A DNA stretch of 64,000 nt. It comes from Saccharothrix sp. NRRL B-16314. GTDB lineage: Bacteria > Actinomycetota > Actinomycetes > Mycobacteriales > Pseudonocardiaceae. The notes beneath the pieces are model-generated. The model saw only the letters and a list, made by a program, of their open reading frames with translations, was not told the DNA's origin and made no database searches. Of this stretch, positions 36,463-46,374 are shown piece after piece (positions within the stretch are counted from its first letter, which is position 1; each line of letters opens with the position of its first letter). The DNA is taken from positions 1 to 64,000 of the forward strand of contig NZ_JNXC01000002.1 of assembly GCF_000716595.1 (NCBI RefSeq), written 5' to 3'. A program made the translations under genes and the position numbers.

Positions 36463-37410
36463 CTAGAGCTCCAGGTACTCGGCGAGCCGCTCGCGGAAGA
36501 ACCGGACGTGCGCCTCGCGCTCGTCACCGGTGTACCCGCGCGGCACGCCCTCCACGATCATCACCAGGCACAGGTACGCGCGGTAGAGCGCGATCCGGGT
36601 TCGTTCCGACTCGGTGAACGCGTCCGTGCCGTAGCCGGCGGCGAAGTCGTCGTCCAACTCGGCGAACAACGCCACGGTCGCGATTTCGGCCAACGGGTCG
36701 CCGAACAGCGCGCGCTCCGGGTCGATGATGCCCTCGATCCGGAGACCTCCACCCCGGCTGTCGGCCAGGAAGATGTTCGCCTCCCACAGGTCGAAGTGCA
36801 CCAACACCGGTTCGGCGACCTCGTCCAGCAGGTGCGCGCGGGCCGCGAACGCCGGCCGCACGTCGGGCAACTCCACGCCGAACCGGTCCGCGTCGGCGAG
36901 CACGGCGTCCACCATCTTCGTGAACGCCTCACGCCACGTCGGCGCGTTCGGGCCCTGGACGTAGCCGAACACGTCACCCGTGATCCGGTGCAGGTCACGG
37001 ACGATCACGCCCAGCTCACGCCGCAACGCCCCGTGCTCGGCGTCGCTCAACCCCGGCCGTGCGGCGGACCACGGCTCGCCCGCCAGCGCCGTCATCAGCA
37101 GCAGGCCGTCCTCGTGCAGCAGGACCTCCGGCACCGGCAGCCCGTGCGCCGCCATCAGCTCGAACGCCAACGCCTCCGTGCGCATCAGGTCGCGTTCGTA
37201 CGTCAGCAGCGGCACGTCCGAGGGCGGCGCGACCTTCAGCACGGTCACGCGACCATCCGCCGCCGTGAGCCGGTAGGCGGTGTTGAACATGCCCTCCGTC
37301 AGCTCGACGTGCTCCGCGAGCGGCACCCCGAGGACGCGGCGGACGAGGGCGTCGAGTTCGGCTTCGGGGAGCCGGCGCTTGGTGAGACTGTCGACCACGA
37401 CGCGAATCAC
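36463..37410 (-). CDS. Aminoglycoside phosphotransferase (APH)-family kinase
   Basis: 315-residue protein-kinase-like fold enzyme of the APH/choline kinase family. VTVLKVAPP holds the ATP-binding Lys; [14 protein letters not shown] is the catalytic Brenner motif (HxDxxxxN) and [13 protein letters not shown] the metal-binding DxD-type motif. The EYLEL C-terminus is typical of the 'phosphotransferase enzyme family' that acts on small molecules. Whether it confers antibiotic resistance cannot be judged. GTG at 37410 is used; a GTG four codons downstream is possible. It is divergent from the fumarase gene. Confidence 0.87.
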   Translation of the reverse strand: MIRVVVDSLTKRRLPEAELDALVRRVLGVPLAEHVELTEGMFNTAYRLTAADGRVTVLKVAPPSDVPLLTYERDLMRTEALAFELMAAHGLPVPEVLLHEDGLLLMTALAGEPWSAARPGLSDAEHGALRRELGVIVRDLHRITGDVFGYVQGPNAPTWREAFTKMVDAVLADADRFGVELPDVRPAFAARAHLLDEVAEPVLVHFDLWEANIFLADSRGGGLRIEGIIDPERALFGDPLAEIATVALFAELDDDFAAGYGTDAFTESERTRIALYRAYLCLVMIVEGVPRGYTGDEREAHVRFFRERLAEYLEL

Positions 37411-37485
37411 ATCACGGCAACGGGACGCGGCGGCGGTCTCGGTATAAGTTCGGCGGAACCCGAAGCGCGCAAGGGAGCCCGCGAC

Positions 37486-39159
<1,674 letters not shown>

Positions 39160-39163
39160 CTGC

Positions 39164-39352
39164 TCAGAGGTCGAAGACGCCCAGTTTGGTGCCGCGCGTG
39201 AAGAAGTCCCACTCGCTGTAGGTGAAGCGCTGTGGGGCTTCTTCAGGCCGGTTGCTGTTGCGGACGAGCACTTCGTCGGCCGTGCGCATGACCTCGACGC
39301 AGTTGGAGCCACCACCGCTGAACTTGGTCCACTGGTCTAGCTTCAGGGTCAT
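39164..39352 (-). CDS. DUF397 protein
   Basis: 62-residue protein of the DUF397 family. The core is WTKFSGGGSNCVEVM, then VLVRNSNRPE and FTYSEWDFFTRG, the conserved SxxxxNCVEV and W(D/x)xF pattern. Its ATG shares a base with the stop of the XRE regulator upstream (TGATG). In streptomycetes DUF397 proteins pair with XRE/DUF5753 regulators (WhiJ-type, and toxin-antitoxin-like behaviour has been reported). This pair is arranged regulator first. A second pair is at 59821-60848. Confidence 0.92.
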   Translation of the reverse strand: MTLKLDQWTKFSGGGSNCVEVMRTADEVLVRNSNRPEEAPQRFTYSEWDFFTRGTKLGVFDL

Positions 39353-40197
39353 CAGGTCTCCTCCGTGATCCGGGTCAGGAGTTCACGGCTTTCCTCCACC
39401 CCCAACGCCTTCGCACGGGTGTAGTCGAACCAGCGGCTCGTCTTGTCGACCTGGTTGGGCGCGTCCACGAAGTGATCTCCGAACGGGGTGTCGACGCTGA
39501 CCAGCGACGGCAGCTTTTCGGGAAGCCGGAACAAGGTCAGCGTAGTGCCGCTCAACGCGTGCGCCCCTGCCCCTTCGGGCATGACCTGGACCACGACGTT
39601 CTCCATCTCGGTCAACCCCAGCACGTGCTTGACCTGGTCGCGCATGACCTCCGGCCCGCCGATGTTCGCCCGCAGCGCCGGTTCCGCGATCACCGCCCAC
39701 AGCTGGAGGGGCGGTTCGCGGTCGGTCAGCAGCGCCCGGCGCTCCATCCGCAGGTGGAGGTTCTTCTCCAACGCCTCGCCGCCGAGGCCGACGCCGGCCA
39801 TGAGCGTGCGGGCGTAGGCCTCGGTCTGGAGCACCGCCGGGATCAGCTCGAACGACGAGTACAGGGCCTCGGTGGCGATGGCTTCCACGTCGAGGATGCG
39901 GCGCAGCCAGGGGTGGATCGCGCCGCCGATCTTGCTCTTCGGCCGGCGGCGGTGCGCCTCGGAGTTGAGGCCGAGCAAGTCGTCCCGCGTCGCGTCGTCC
40001 GCCCGGTAGAGGTCGAGCAGCTTCTCCAGCTCGGCCTGCTTGACGCCGCTGATCGCGTTCTCGATGTTGCTGATCTTGGTCATGGTGCAGTGCAGGACCT
40101 CGCCCACACGTTCGCGGGGCACGCCCGCTTCCTCGCGCATCCGGCGCAGGGTGGTGCCGATCTGGATGCGGGCGGCACTGCGGTGGGGGCTGGTCAT
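39352..40197 (-). CDS. XRE-family regulator with DUF5753 domain
   Basis: 281-residue protein. A helix-turn-helix at residues ~10-65 (LRRMREEAGVPRERVGEVLHCTMTKISNIENA) is followed by a DUF5753 domain (residues ~85-270; ELIPAVLQTEAYARTLM, VVVQVMPEGAGAHALSGT). Such proteins act with a small DUF397 partner, here the overlapping gene. ATG at 40197 is preceded by a GGAGAG motif. The ~105-bp divergent region to the next rightward gene is AT-rich for this genome and contains TGTGCACCTTGTACA, a possible operator. Confidence 0.92.
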   Translation of the reverse strand: MTSPHRSAARIQIGTTLRRMREEAGVPRERVGEVLHCTMTKISNIENAISGVKQAELEKLLDLYRADDATRDDLLGLNSEAHRRRPKSKIGGAIHPWLRRILDVEAIATEALYSSFELIPAVLQTEAYARTLMAGVGLGGEALEKNLHLRMERRALLTDREPPLQLWAVIAEPALRANIGGPEVMRDQVKHVLGLTEMENVVVQVMPEGAGAHALSGTTLTLFRLPEKLPSLVSVDTPFGDHFVDAPNQVDKTSRWFDYTRAKALGVEESRELLTRITEET

Positions 40198-40302
40198 CGC
40201 TCTCCTCGATCATCACCCGATCGGGACTTGTGTGCACCTTGTACATACGAGATAGTCGCCCCGAATTCGAAGAGTATATGACCATGAGCGGGGAGTGACT
40301 AC

Positions 40303-40557
40303 ATGGGGTCGACGTTCCACCAGCTGAGCCTAATCGAGACGGTGGGAAGCCGGGTGAACTTCCGGGAGATCACGCGGACGACGGTCTCCGAGGGGGAAGA
40401 GCTGCACGCGTGGATGGTGCGGATGCTCTCCAAGCACCGCTGCAACCTCGGCCTGTACGTGGCCGAGGCGGGCGCGGTCACCGACGAGGGCGACGAGATC
40501 GACGCCGACCTGTGGCTCGCGTGGGACGGGGTGGCCGCGTTCGCCACGACCGAGTGA
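40303..40557 (+). CDS. Small hypothetical protein divergent from the XRE regulator
   Basis: 84-residue protein beginning MGSTFHQLSLIETVG. GGGAG lies seven bases before ATG. It has no membrane segment, an acidic C-terminal third (TDEGDEIDADLWLAWD) and one Cys. I do not recognise the family, though small acidic proteins of this kind are common beside DUF397/XRE modules. It may be part of the same regulatory unit, since the promoter region is shared. Confidence 0.65.
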   Translation: MGSTFHQLSLIETVGSRVNFREITRTTVSEGEELHAWMVRMLSKHRCNLGLYVAEAGAVTDEGDEIDADLWLAWDGVAAFATTE

Positions 40558-40589
40558 CGACCGGGTGACGACCCGACTGACGACCGGGA

Positions 40590-41150
40590 TCAGTCGCCGA
40601 TGTCGACCCAGTAGCGCCGGACGGCGCCGTGCTCGCCGTGCTGGATCTCTTCGAGGACTCCGCCGTGGCGCTCGATCGTCTTCATCGACGGGGTGTTGTC
40701 GGCTTCGCAGATGATCAGCACGCGGTCCAGGCCGTTGGCGCGTGCCTCCTCGAGCATCCGACCCAGCGCCCAGGTCGCCAGCCCGCGCCTGCGCGCGGAA
40801 GGCCTGATGCCGTAGCCGATGTGGCCGTACCGCTGCACGAAGTCGTCCAACCCGTACCGGAGCGCGATCCCGCCGAGCACCCGGCCGTCCTCGGTGATCC
40901 ACCGGTAGGTGCAGCGCATCCGGCCGGGTTCCGCCTTCGCCGGGTCCGACTCGGCCGCCAGCCGGGCCACCCAGGCCGTGAACCCGGCGTACGAGTCGAC
41001 CTCGTCTGACGGCCACAGCCCGAAACCGTCCTCGTGGACGCCCGGTCCCCAGTCGGCGCGCGCGTCGAGCCACGCGGCGTGGAGGCTCGTGGTGGGCGCG
41101 GTCAGGTCGAGCGAGGTCGCGGGGTGCGGGGGTGTGGGGTGTGGTGTCAC
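40590..41150 (-). CDS. GNAT-family N-acetyltransferase
   Basis: 186-residue acetyltransferase. The acetyl-CoA loop is seen in IGYGIRPSARRRGLATWALG (R-R-x-G-L-A), followed by VLIICEADNTPSMKTIERHGG, a standard GNAT C-terminal half. VLGGIALRYG forms the preceding strand. The substrate is unknown. GTG at 41150 overlaps the stop of the lipoprotein gene (GTGA). The first ~20 residues are Pro/Thr-rich and probably disordered. Confidence 0.88.
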   Translation of the reverse strand: MTPHPTPPHPATSLDLTAPTTSLHAAWLDARADWGPGVHEDGFGLWPSDEVDSYAGFTAWVARLAAESDPAKAEPGRMRCTYRWITEDGRVLGGIALRYGLDDFVQRYGHIGYGIRPSARRRGLATWALGRMLEEARANGLDRVLIICEADNTPSMKTIERHGGVLEEIQHGEHGAVRRYWVDIGD

Positions 41151-41689
41151 GCCCTGTCCTCGCGGGCTTCCAGCACGAGTCGGCGTGAGCCGAGGGGCGC
41201 GTCGAGGGTGACGTTCAGCGGCACGTCCCGCAGCTCCTGCGTGCACATGCCGCCCTTGGGGGGCTCGTAGTAGGTCGTCACGAGGGTGATCAGCACCTGG
41301 TCACCGGACTGCGCGGTGATCTCGGCGCTCGCCGTCTTGCAGCCGCCCGCGATGCCGACGACCTGCACCGTCCGGCCGTCCTCGGACGTCCACGCCTGCC
41401 GCTTGTAGTGGTCCGGGAGGGTGCCGCCGTCGATCCGCTCGGCCTGCACCTCGGTCGGCCCGCCGGACAACGGCGCGGCACTGGTCTGCGGGGGCGGCTG
41501 GGGCGGCTGGGTCTCCCCCGACGTCTCCCCCGACGGCGGTGACAACGTTGTCGAGCCAGACGGCGAGGTGGCCGACGTGGCCGAGGACGCCGTGGTGGAA
41601 GCGGACGTGCCGGGCGGGGCGCTGGTGGTGGTGCTGCACCCTGCCAGCGCGAGCAGGGCAAGGGCGACGGCGACCTTGACGTTCCTCAT
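41147..41689 (-). CDS. Putative lipoprotein (paralogue of the next gene)
   Basis: 180-residue secreted lipoprotein: signal peptide MRNVKVAVALALLALAGC with lipobox LAGC at residues 15-18. A Ser/Thr/Pro-rich linker of ~60 residues follows, then a compact domain with Cys pair GGCKTASAE and GGMCTQEL and the ending LDAPLGSRRLVLEAR. The same Cys spacing and ending occur in the upstream gene (GGCSKASVE, TQACTMD, LDAPLGDREVVLTLR), so the two are tandem duplicates. Function is unknown. The stop overlaps the GNAT gene. Confidence 0.85.
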   Translation of the reverse strand: MRNVKVAVALALLALAGCSTTTSAPPGTSASTTASSATSATSPSGSTTLSPPSGETSGETQPPQPPPQTSAAPLSGGPTEVQAERIDGGTLPDHYKRQAWTSEDGRTVQVVGIAGGCKTASAEITAQSGDQVLITLVTTYYEPPKGGMCTQELRDVPLNVTLDAPLGSRRLVLEAREDRA

Positions 41690-41790
41690 AGCTTGAGGAC
41701 GTTACTCGGGCCGCATCAGGTTGCAGCGCGTTGCCGTGCTGGTACCCGGCCGACCGGGCAGAGGCCGACCGGGCACCGGGGAGGCAGGCC

Positions 41791-42279
41791 CTACTTCACG
41801 GCCTGCCGAAGGGTGAGCACGACCTCGCGGTCGCCCAGCGGCGCGTCGAGCTTCGTGGTCAGCGGTGGGTAGCGGATGTCCATGGTGCAGGCCTGCGTGC
41901 CGGCGGGCTGGGTCTCGACCAGCTCGACGTGCACCTGCCGGGCGTCCTGCTTGGCGAGTTCGACGCTCGCCTTGCTGCATCCGCCCTCCAGGCCGATGAC
42001 GCCGAGCACGCTGCCGTCGCCCTCGGTCCAGACGACGCCCGGCGCGCCCTCGGGCAGCAGACTCGCGTCCAGCTTGTCCTTGGGCACCTGCTTGCCGCCC
42101 GGCGGCACGGGTGCCTCGAACTCGGACTCGGGCGACGTGGGTGCGGTGGACGGCGCGGACGACTCCGTGGTCAGCACCGGACCGCCGGCGTCCGGTCGGC
42201 CGATGCCGCCCTGCGAGGAGCAGCCGACGAGTGCGACCAACAACGCGCCCGCACCCAGCGCGGTTCCAAGGCTTCTCAT
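41791..42279 (-). CDS. Putative lipoprotein (paralogue of the previous gene)
   Basis: 162-residue secreted lipoprotein: signal peptide MRSLGTALGAGALLVALVGC, lipobox LVGC. A shorter polar linker leads to the same C-terminal domain as at 41147-41689, with GGCSKASVELAKQD, CTMDIRYPPL and LDAPLGDREVVL. Two conserved Cys probably form a disulfide outside the cell. It is the first of a three-gene leftward unit (lipoprotein, lipoprotein, GNAT). Family unknown to me. Confidence 0.85.
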   Translation of the reverse strand: MRSLGTALGAGALLVALVGCSSQGGIGRPDAGGPVLTTESSAPSTAPTSPESEFEAPVPPGGKQVPKDKLDASLLPEGAPGVVWTEGDGSVLGVIGLEGGCSKASVELAKQDARQVHVELVETQPAGTQACTMDIRYPPLTTKLDAPLGDREVVLTLRQAVK

Positions 42280-42330
42280 ATGGACAGGACGGAGCCACCC
42301 GGTGTCCGGGTTGCTCCGTCCTGTTCACAG

Positions 42331-43518
42331 TTACCTGTTCGGGTGATCCGACCGGTTCAGGGCCGCCTTGATGCCCGTCACCGCGTGGCGCAGCGCGTCC
42401 ATGCGCCGCGCCGAGGCCAGTCCGGCGTGGTACAGGTGGAACTCCTGGACGCCGGCCTCCGCGTAGGCCAGCCACTCCTTCAGCAGTTCGTCACCGTCCG
42501 CCGGCTTCGGCGGCAACGCCAGCACGTACGCGGCAGTGCGCACGTCGGCTTCCGCGCGCAGGGCGCGGATCGCGGGCAGGGACGCGTCCGCGCCCGGCCA
42601 GCACGTCAGGGTCAGCACGTCGACGTCGGTGTCGACTCCCCCGGCGACCGTCGCGAACGGTCCGGTGCCCCACGGGTCCGCGGTCGCGTGGGCGGCGATG
42701 CGGGTCGAAGGGGACTTCGCCCGGATCAGGCCCACCAGCTCGCGGCGCAGCGCGCGGGAGATGCCGGTGCGCACCTCGCGCACCTCGTCGGCCCGGTCGC
42801 CCAGCGCCTCTTCCACGCTGCCGACACCGTTGTCGACGCCGCTGTCGACGCCGTTGTCGATCGCCGCGCGCACCACCGCGCGCAAGCCGTCCGGGTCGGT
42901 GTAGCGGTCGGCGCAGGCCGCGCAGAAGCACAGCGACAGCAGTTTCTGCTGCACGGCCGACCAGTCCGCACCGTCGGTCTTCTCGTGGTGCCCGCCGTGG
43001 AAGAACCCGAGCGGCCCGCAGGCCTCCAGGACGATCCCGTCCGGCCGGCCCAGCTCCAGCACCTCGGACACCAGCGTCCGGGTGTACTCGACGACGTCGT
43101 CGTTCGACGGGCACAGCGCGTACGGGTACCGGTCGCCGAAGGCGTTGCGCACCACCACGTCGGGGTTCGCATCGCCCAGCCGGCTGCTGTGGGTCAGCAC
43201 GGTCCACGCGTACACCGGCAGCCCGGCCGCACGCAGCGCGTCGGACGCCTCGCCGTACGAGTCCTCACTGTCCATCCAGGACGGCTGTGCGGGAGCCAAG
43301 CGCTTGCCCCGCCACGCCTCCTCCCGCACGGGCAGGTAGAACGCCGCGTGCCTGGCGTCCACCATCCGCCGCTCCGGGTGGAACGGCGTCGCCGCCCGAA
43401 CGGTGTGGTACGACGCGGCCAAAGCGACCGCGTCCACGCCGAGCGACGCGACGCGGTCGACCGCGGACGGGTCGCCCACGACGTCCCAGGGGTACAAATG
43501 CGCAACGGTGGTCACCAC
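42331..43518 (-). CDS. Uncharacterised protein of the glucarate gene cluster, TIM-barrel/glycosyl-hydrolase-like
   Basis: 395-residue soluble protein of unidentified function. Alternating strands and helices (VDAVALAASYHTVR, LPVYAWTVLTH, PDGIVLEACG, TRIAAHATADPW, VDVLTLTCWPG, VQEFHLYHAG) suggest a TIM barrel. A CFCAACADRY cysteine motif near residue 200 resembles the CxCxxC segment in some hypothetical glycosyl-hydrolase-like families. A short repeat, DNGVDSGVDNGVGS, follows it. The gene overlaps gudD by seven bases, so it is coexpressed with glucarate breakdown. It could act on a glucuronide, a sugar lactone or an oligouronide. No signal peptide. Confidence 0.75.
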   Translation of the reverse strand: MVTTVAHLYPWDVVGDPSAVDRVASLGVDAVALAASYHTVRAATPFHPERRMVDARHAAFYLPVREEAWRGKRLAPAQPSWMDSEDSYGEASDALRAAGLPVYAWTVLTHSSRLGDANPDVVVRNAFGDRYPYALCPSNDDVVEYTRTLVSEVLELGRPDGIVLEACGPLGFFHGGHHEKTDGADWSAVQQKLLSLCFCAACADRYTDPDGLRAVVRAAIDNGVDSGVDNGVGSVEEALGDRADEVREVRTGISRALRRELVGLIRAKSPSTRIAAHATADPWGTGPFATVAGGVDTDVDVLTLTCWPGADASLPAIRALRAEADVRTAAYVLALPPKPADGDELLKEWLAYAEAGVQEFHLYHAGLASARRMDALRHAVTGIKAALNRSDHPNR

Positions 43519-44768
43519 CGGGGGCGCTTCCTCTCATACGACGGGTCGTGCTCCTGCATGTAACCGGTGTCGTCGCGCTGCACGAGGCCGCACGTCCGGT
43601 AGTTCTCCGCGAGCCGGGCCAGCGCGTCGCGGTCCAGCTCGACGCCCAGCCCCGGAGTGGTGGGCACCGGCAACGCGCCGTCGACGAACGTGAACGGCGT
43701 GGTGATCACGTCGTCCGCGGCGTTCCACGGGTAGTGCGTGTCGCACGCGTAGTTCAGGTTCGGCGTGGACGCGGCGAGGTGGGTCATCGCGGCCAGGCTG
43801 ATCCCGAGGTGCGAGTTGGAGTGCATGGACAGGCCGATGCCGAACGTCCGGCAGATGCCGGCCAGCTCCTTCGACCGGGACAGGCCGCCCCAGTAGTGGT
43901 GGTCGGACAGGATGACCTGCACCGCGCCCACCTCCACCGATTGGGCGATGTGCTCGAACGCGATCACGCACATGTTCGTCGCCAACGGCATCGGCGCGCG
44001 TGCCGCCACCTGCGCCATCCCGTCGATGTCCGGCGCCGGGTCCTCCAGGTACTCGACCACGCCGTCGAGCGCCTCGGCGACCTTGAGCGACGTCTCCGGC
44101 GTCCACGCCGCGTTGGGGTCGAGCCGCAGCGGGTGGTCCGGGAACGCCTCGCGCAGCGCGTGGATCGCCTCGATCTCCTGCTCGGGCGGGTACACGCCGC
44201 CCTTGAGCTTGATCGACCCGAAGCCGTGGCGGTCGATCAGCAGCCTGGCCTGCGCCACGATGCCCGCCGGGCCCAGCGCCTCGCCGAACTCGTCCGGCTC
44301 GGCGCCGGGGTGCCCGGCCCACTTGTAGAAGAGGTAGGCGCTGTACGGCACGGCAGACCGCACAGCGCCGCCGAGGAGGTCGCTGACCGGTCGGCCCGAC
44401 GCCTTGCCGCGGATGTCCCACGTCGCCACCTCGAACGGCGAGAACACCCGGTCCACAGTGGACTCGACGGTCAGCGGACCGGTCAGCCCGTGCCGGTCCG
44501 ACCCGGCTTCGCCGCCCAACGCCGTCGCGATCCGCGCGTGCATCTCGTTCAGCGAGTGCACGTCGAGGCCGATCAGGGCGGGTGCGGCGGTGCGCATCCG
44601 GGTGAGGTGGCCGATGTCGCCGTAGCTCTCGCCGAGCCCGGAGATCCCCTCGTCGGTGTGCACCTCCACGATCGTGCGCAGCGCCCACGGCTCGTGCACG
44701 CCCACCGAGTTCAGCAGCGGCGGGTCGCGGAAGGCCACCGGTGTGATGACGATGTCGGTGATCTTCAT
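43512..44768 (-). CDS. gudD: Glucarate dehydratase
   Basis: 418-residue enolase-superfamily enzyme that dehydrates D-glucarate (and L-idarate) to 5-dehydro-4-deoxy-D-glucarate. Catalytic features: KLKGG (KxK base, ~residue 193), metal ligands in LDPNAAW, EYLEDP and ATNMCV, and the His-Asp dyad in SDHHYWGG with SMHSNSHLG near residue 320. N-terminal TPVAFRDPPLLNSVG is typical of GudD. ATG at 44768 overlaps the kdgD stop (ATGA). Confidence 0.95.
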   Translation of the reverse strand: MKITDIVITPVAFRDPPLLNSVGVHEPWALRTIVEVHTDEGISGLGESYGDIGHLTRMRTAAPALIGLDVHSLNEMHARIATALGGEAGSDRHGLTGPLTVESTVDRVFSPFEVATWDIRGKASGRPVSDLLGGAVRSAVPYSAYLFYKWAGHPGAEPDEFGEALGPAGIVAQARLLIDRHGFGSIKLKGGVYPPEQEIEAIHALREAFPDHPLRLDPNAAWTPETSLKVAEALDGVVEYLEDPAPDIDGMAQVAARAPMPLATNMCVIAFEHIAQSVEVGAVQVILSDHHYWGGLSRSKELAGICRTFGIGLSMHSNSHLGISLAAMTHLAASTPNLNYACDTHYPWNAADDVITTPFTFVDGALPVPTTPGLGVELDRDALARLAENYRTCGLVQRDDTGYMQEHDPSYERKRPRW

Positions 44769-45667
44769 GCGGTCAGGCTCCGTCCCGCCGCGATGATCTT
44801 CTCCAGTTCCGCCACGTGCTCCGGGGTCGGGTCGAGCAGCGGCGGGCGGACGCCGCCGACGTCGAGGCCGGTACCCCTCACAGCGGCCTTGACCAGCGAC
44901 ACCGCGTAACCGGGCACCCGGTCGCGCAGCTCCACCAGCGGCTTGTAGAACTCCAGCAGGTAGCTGGTGACCAGCGCGTCGTCACCGGCGTGCACGGCGT
45001 TGTAGAAGCCGAGCGAGATCTCCGGCGCGAAGCAGAACACCGCCGACGAGTACAGCTCGACGCCGATGCCCCGGTACGCGGGCACGGTCAGCTCGGCCGT
45101 CGGCAGGCCGTTGAAGAACTGGAACGGCTTGTCCACCGCCGAGCGCACCGCGAGCACGATGCGCTGCAGCAGGTCGATGTCGCCGAGCCCGTCCTTGAAC
45201 CCGATCACCTTCGGCAGCGACGCGATCTCCACGGCCGTCTCCGGCGTGAACACCGCGTTGTTGCGCTGGTACACGATCAGCGGGAGTTCGGACGCCTCCG
45301 CCACCTCCGTCACGTACCGGACCAACCCCTTGGGCGGGTTGGTCACCAGGTACGGCGGGAGCAGCAGCAGACCGTCCGCACCGGCCCGTGCGGCGGCGTC
45401 CGCGATCCGCTTGGTCGTCGGCAGCGGGCCGCCCGCGCCGGAGAACACCGGCACCCGCCCGGCCGTCGCCTCGACCGCCACGGCCACCGCCCGTTCGACC
45501 TCCGCCGGTTCCAACGCGTGGAACTCGCCGGTGCCGCAGGCGACGAACACGCCACCCGCACCCGCCGCCACCCCGCGCTCGACGTGCTCGGCCAGCACGT
45601 CCTCGGCGAGCCCGCCGTCCGTGCCGAACGGCGTCACCGGGAAGAACAGCACCCCATCCAGTTGCAT
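44765..45667 (-). CDS. kdgD: 5-dehydro-4-deoxyglucarate dehydratase (decarboxylating)
   Basis: 300-residue DapA/NAL-family aldolase-fold enzyme that converts 5-dehydro-4-deoxyglucarate to 2-oxoglutarate semialdehyde, CO2 and water. VFVACGTGEFHAL is the KdgD version of the family GxxGE motif, LIVYQRNN holds the catalytic Tyr and VIGFKDGLGD the Schiff-base Lys. ATG at 45667 starts MQLDGVLFFPVTPF, the normal N-terminus; upstream residues in this frame derive from the transporter remnant. It is the first intact gene of the leftward arm. Confidence 0.95.
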   Translation of the reverse strand: MQLDGVLFFPVTPFGTDGGLAEDVLAEHVERGVAAGAGGVFVACGTGEFHALEPAEVERAVAVAVEATAGRVPVFSGAGGPLPTTKRIADAAARAGADGLLLLPPYLVTNPPKGLVRYVTEVAEASELPLIVYQRNNAVFTPETAVEIASLPKVIGFKDGLGDIDLLQRIVLAVRSAVDKPFQFFNGLPTAELTVPAYRGIGVELYSSAVFCFAPEISLGFYNAVHAGDDALVTSYLLEFYKPLVELRDRVPGYAVSLVKAAVRGTGLDVGGVRPPLLDPTPEHVAELEKIIAAGRSLTA

Positions 45668-45677
45668 ACCCAGACCT

Positions 45678-46233
45678 TCATCCCTTGATCGCTCCGGTGG
45701 TGATCCCACGCAGGAAGGACTTTTGCGTTTCCTCGCGCGGCAGCGCACAGGCGGCGAACGCGCTGACGAGGAGGTGGAGCAGCAGGGGCACCATCGGCGC
45801 TGATGAGCGAGTCCCCGCCGACGTGGCAGTGGTTCGGGTGCGGTTCCGCGGGGCGACCCCGAGGTCGGGGCCGCCCCGCGGGGTGGGCTGCGACGGCACC
45901 GCCGCCACTGGCCGTCGCCCCCACGTTCCGAGCGGTGCGCACCGGTGTCGCCCCGGGCGGGTGGACTGCGCTCGTCCGGGTTTCGCGCGACACCGGTCGT
46001 TCACCGGAATTCACCGGTTCGGCCGAAGCCGCCGTTCCGGTGGGGTCTGCGCCGGCGCGGAGCCGCGCGCCGGGAGACTTGGTGCGGACCTTCGGCACGC
46101 GACGGGTCGGTGCCGGCGGCGCGCTGAAGCGCACCGCTTCGCTCGCCGGCCCGTACCCGCAGGTCGGGCGCATGACAGGACCCGCAACGGTCGCTACAGC
46201 GACGGCCGTGGCGCACCGGCGGGAGGGTGTCAT
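45678..46233 (-). pseudogene. Remnant of a sugar ABC transporter (binding-protein N-terminus joined to permease C-terminus)
   Basis: On the minus strand an ATG at 46233 with GAGGAG nine bases upstream starts MTPSRRCATAVAVATVAG, a signal-peptide-like segment followed by PTCGYG, a damaged lipobox of a solute-binding protein. About 400 bases later the same frame ends EETQKSFLRGITTGAIKG, the hallmark C-terminus of MalG-type permeases, 10 bases before the kdgD start. The middle is Pro/Arg-rich and matches no transporter. The simplest reading is that a deletion plus decay removed most of a transporter once at the head of this operon. Inference; alternatives are chance similarity. Confidence 0.5.
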
Positions 46234-46263
46234 GGACGGTGGCTCCTCTTCGCAGCCATGCTG

Positions 46264-46277
46264 TTCATATATATGAA
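46264..46277. promoter_or_regulatory. Perfect palindrome TTCATATATATGAA, candidate IclR operator
   Basis: A 14-bp perfect palindrome, strikingly AT-rich for this genome, lies between the divergent iclR-type gene (start 46375) and the transporter remnant (start 46233). GTTCA-N-TGAA(C)-type dyads of this length are common GntR/IclR-class operators. It is the obvious candidate site for control of both arms of the uronate pathway. Confidence 0.65.
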
Positions 46278-46374
46278 TCGCGGTCGTACTTGTGAACGTG
46301 TTGGGCGGACTGTAAGAATCGGCGCAGCGACGTGTCAAGTGCGTGTTGCCGGAACATTTCCCGTGGAGGACTTG

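Noticed and set aside
45803..46276. 157-codon open frame on the plus strand
   Set aside because: It is Ala/Pro/Arg-rich with no family, lies opposite the transporter remnant, and has no good ribosome binding site.
45634..46338. 234-codon minus-strand frame across the kdgD upstream region as an intact gene
   Set aside because: Only its two ends resemble transporter proteins and its middle is low-complexity, and it runs into the kdgD start; treated as a remnant.
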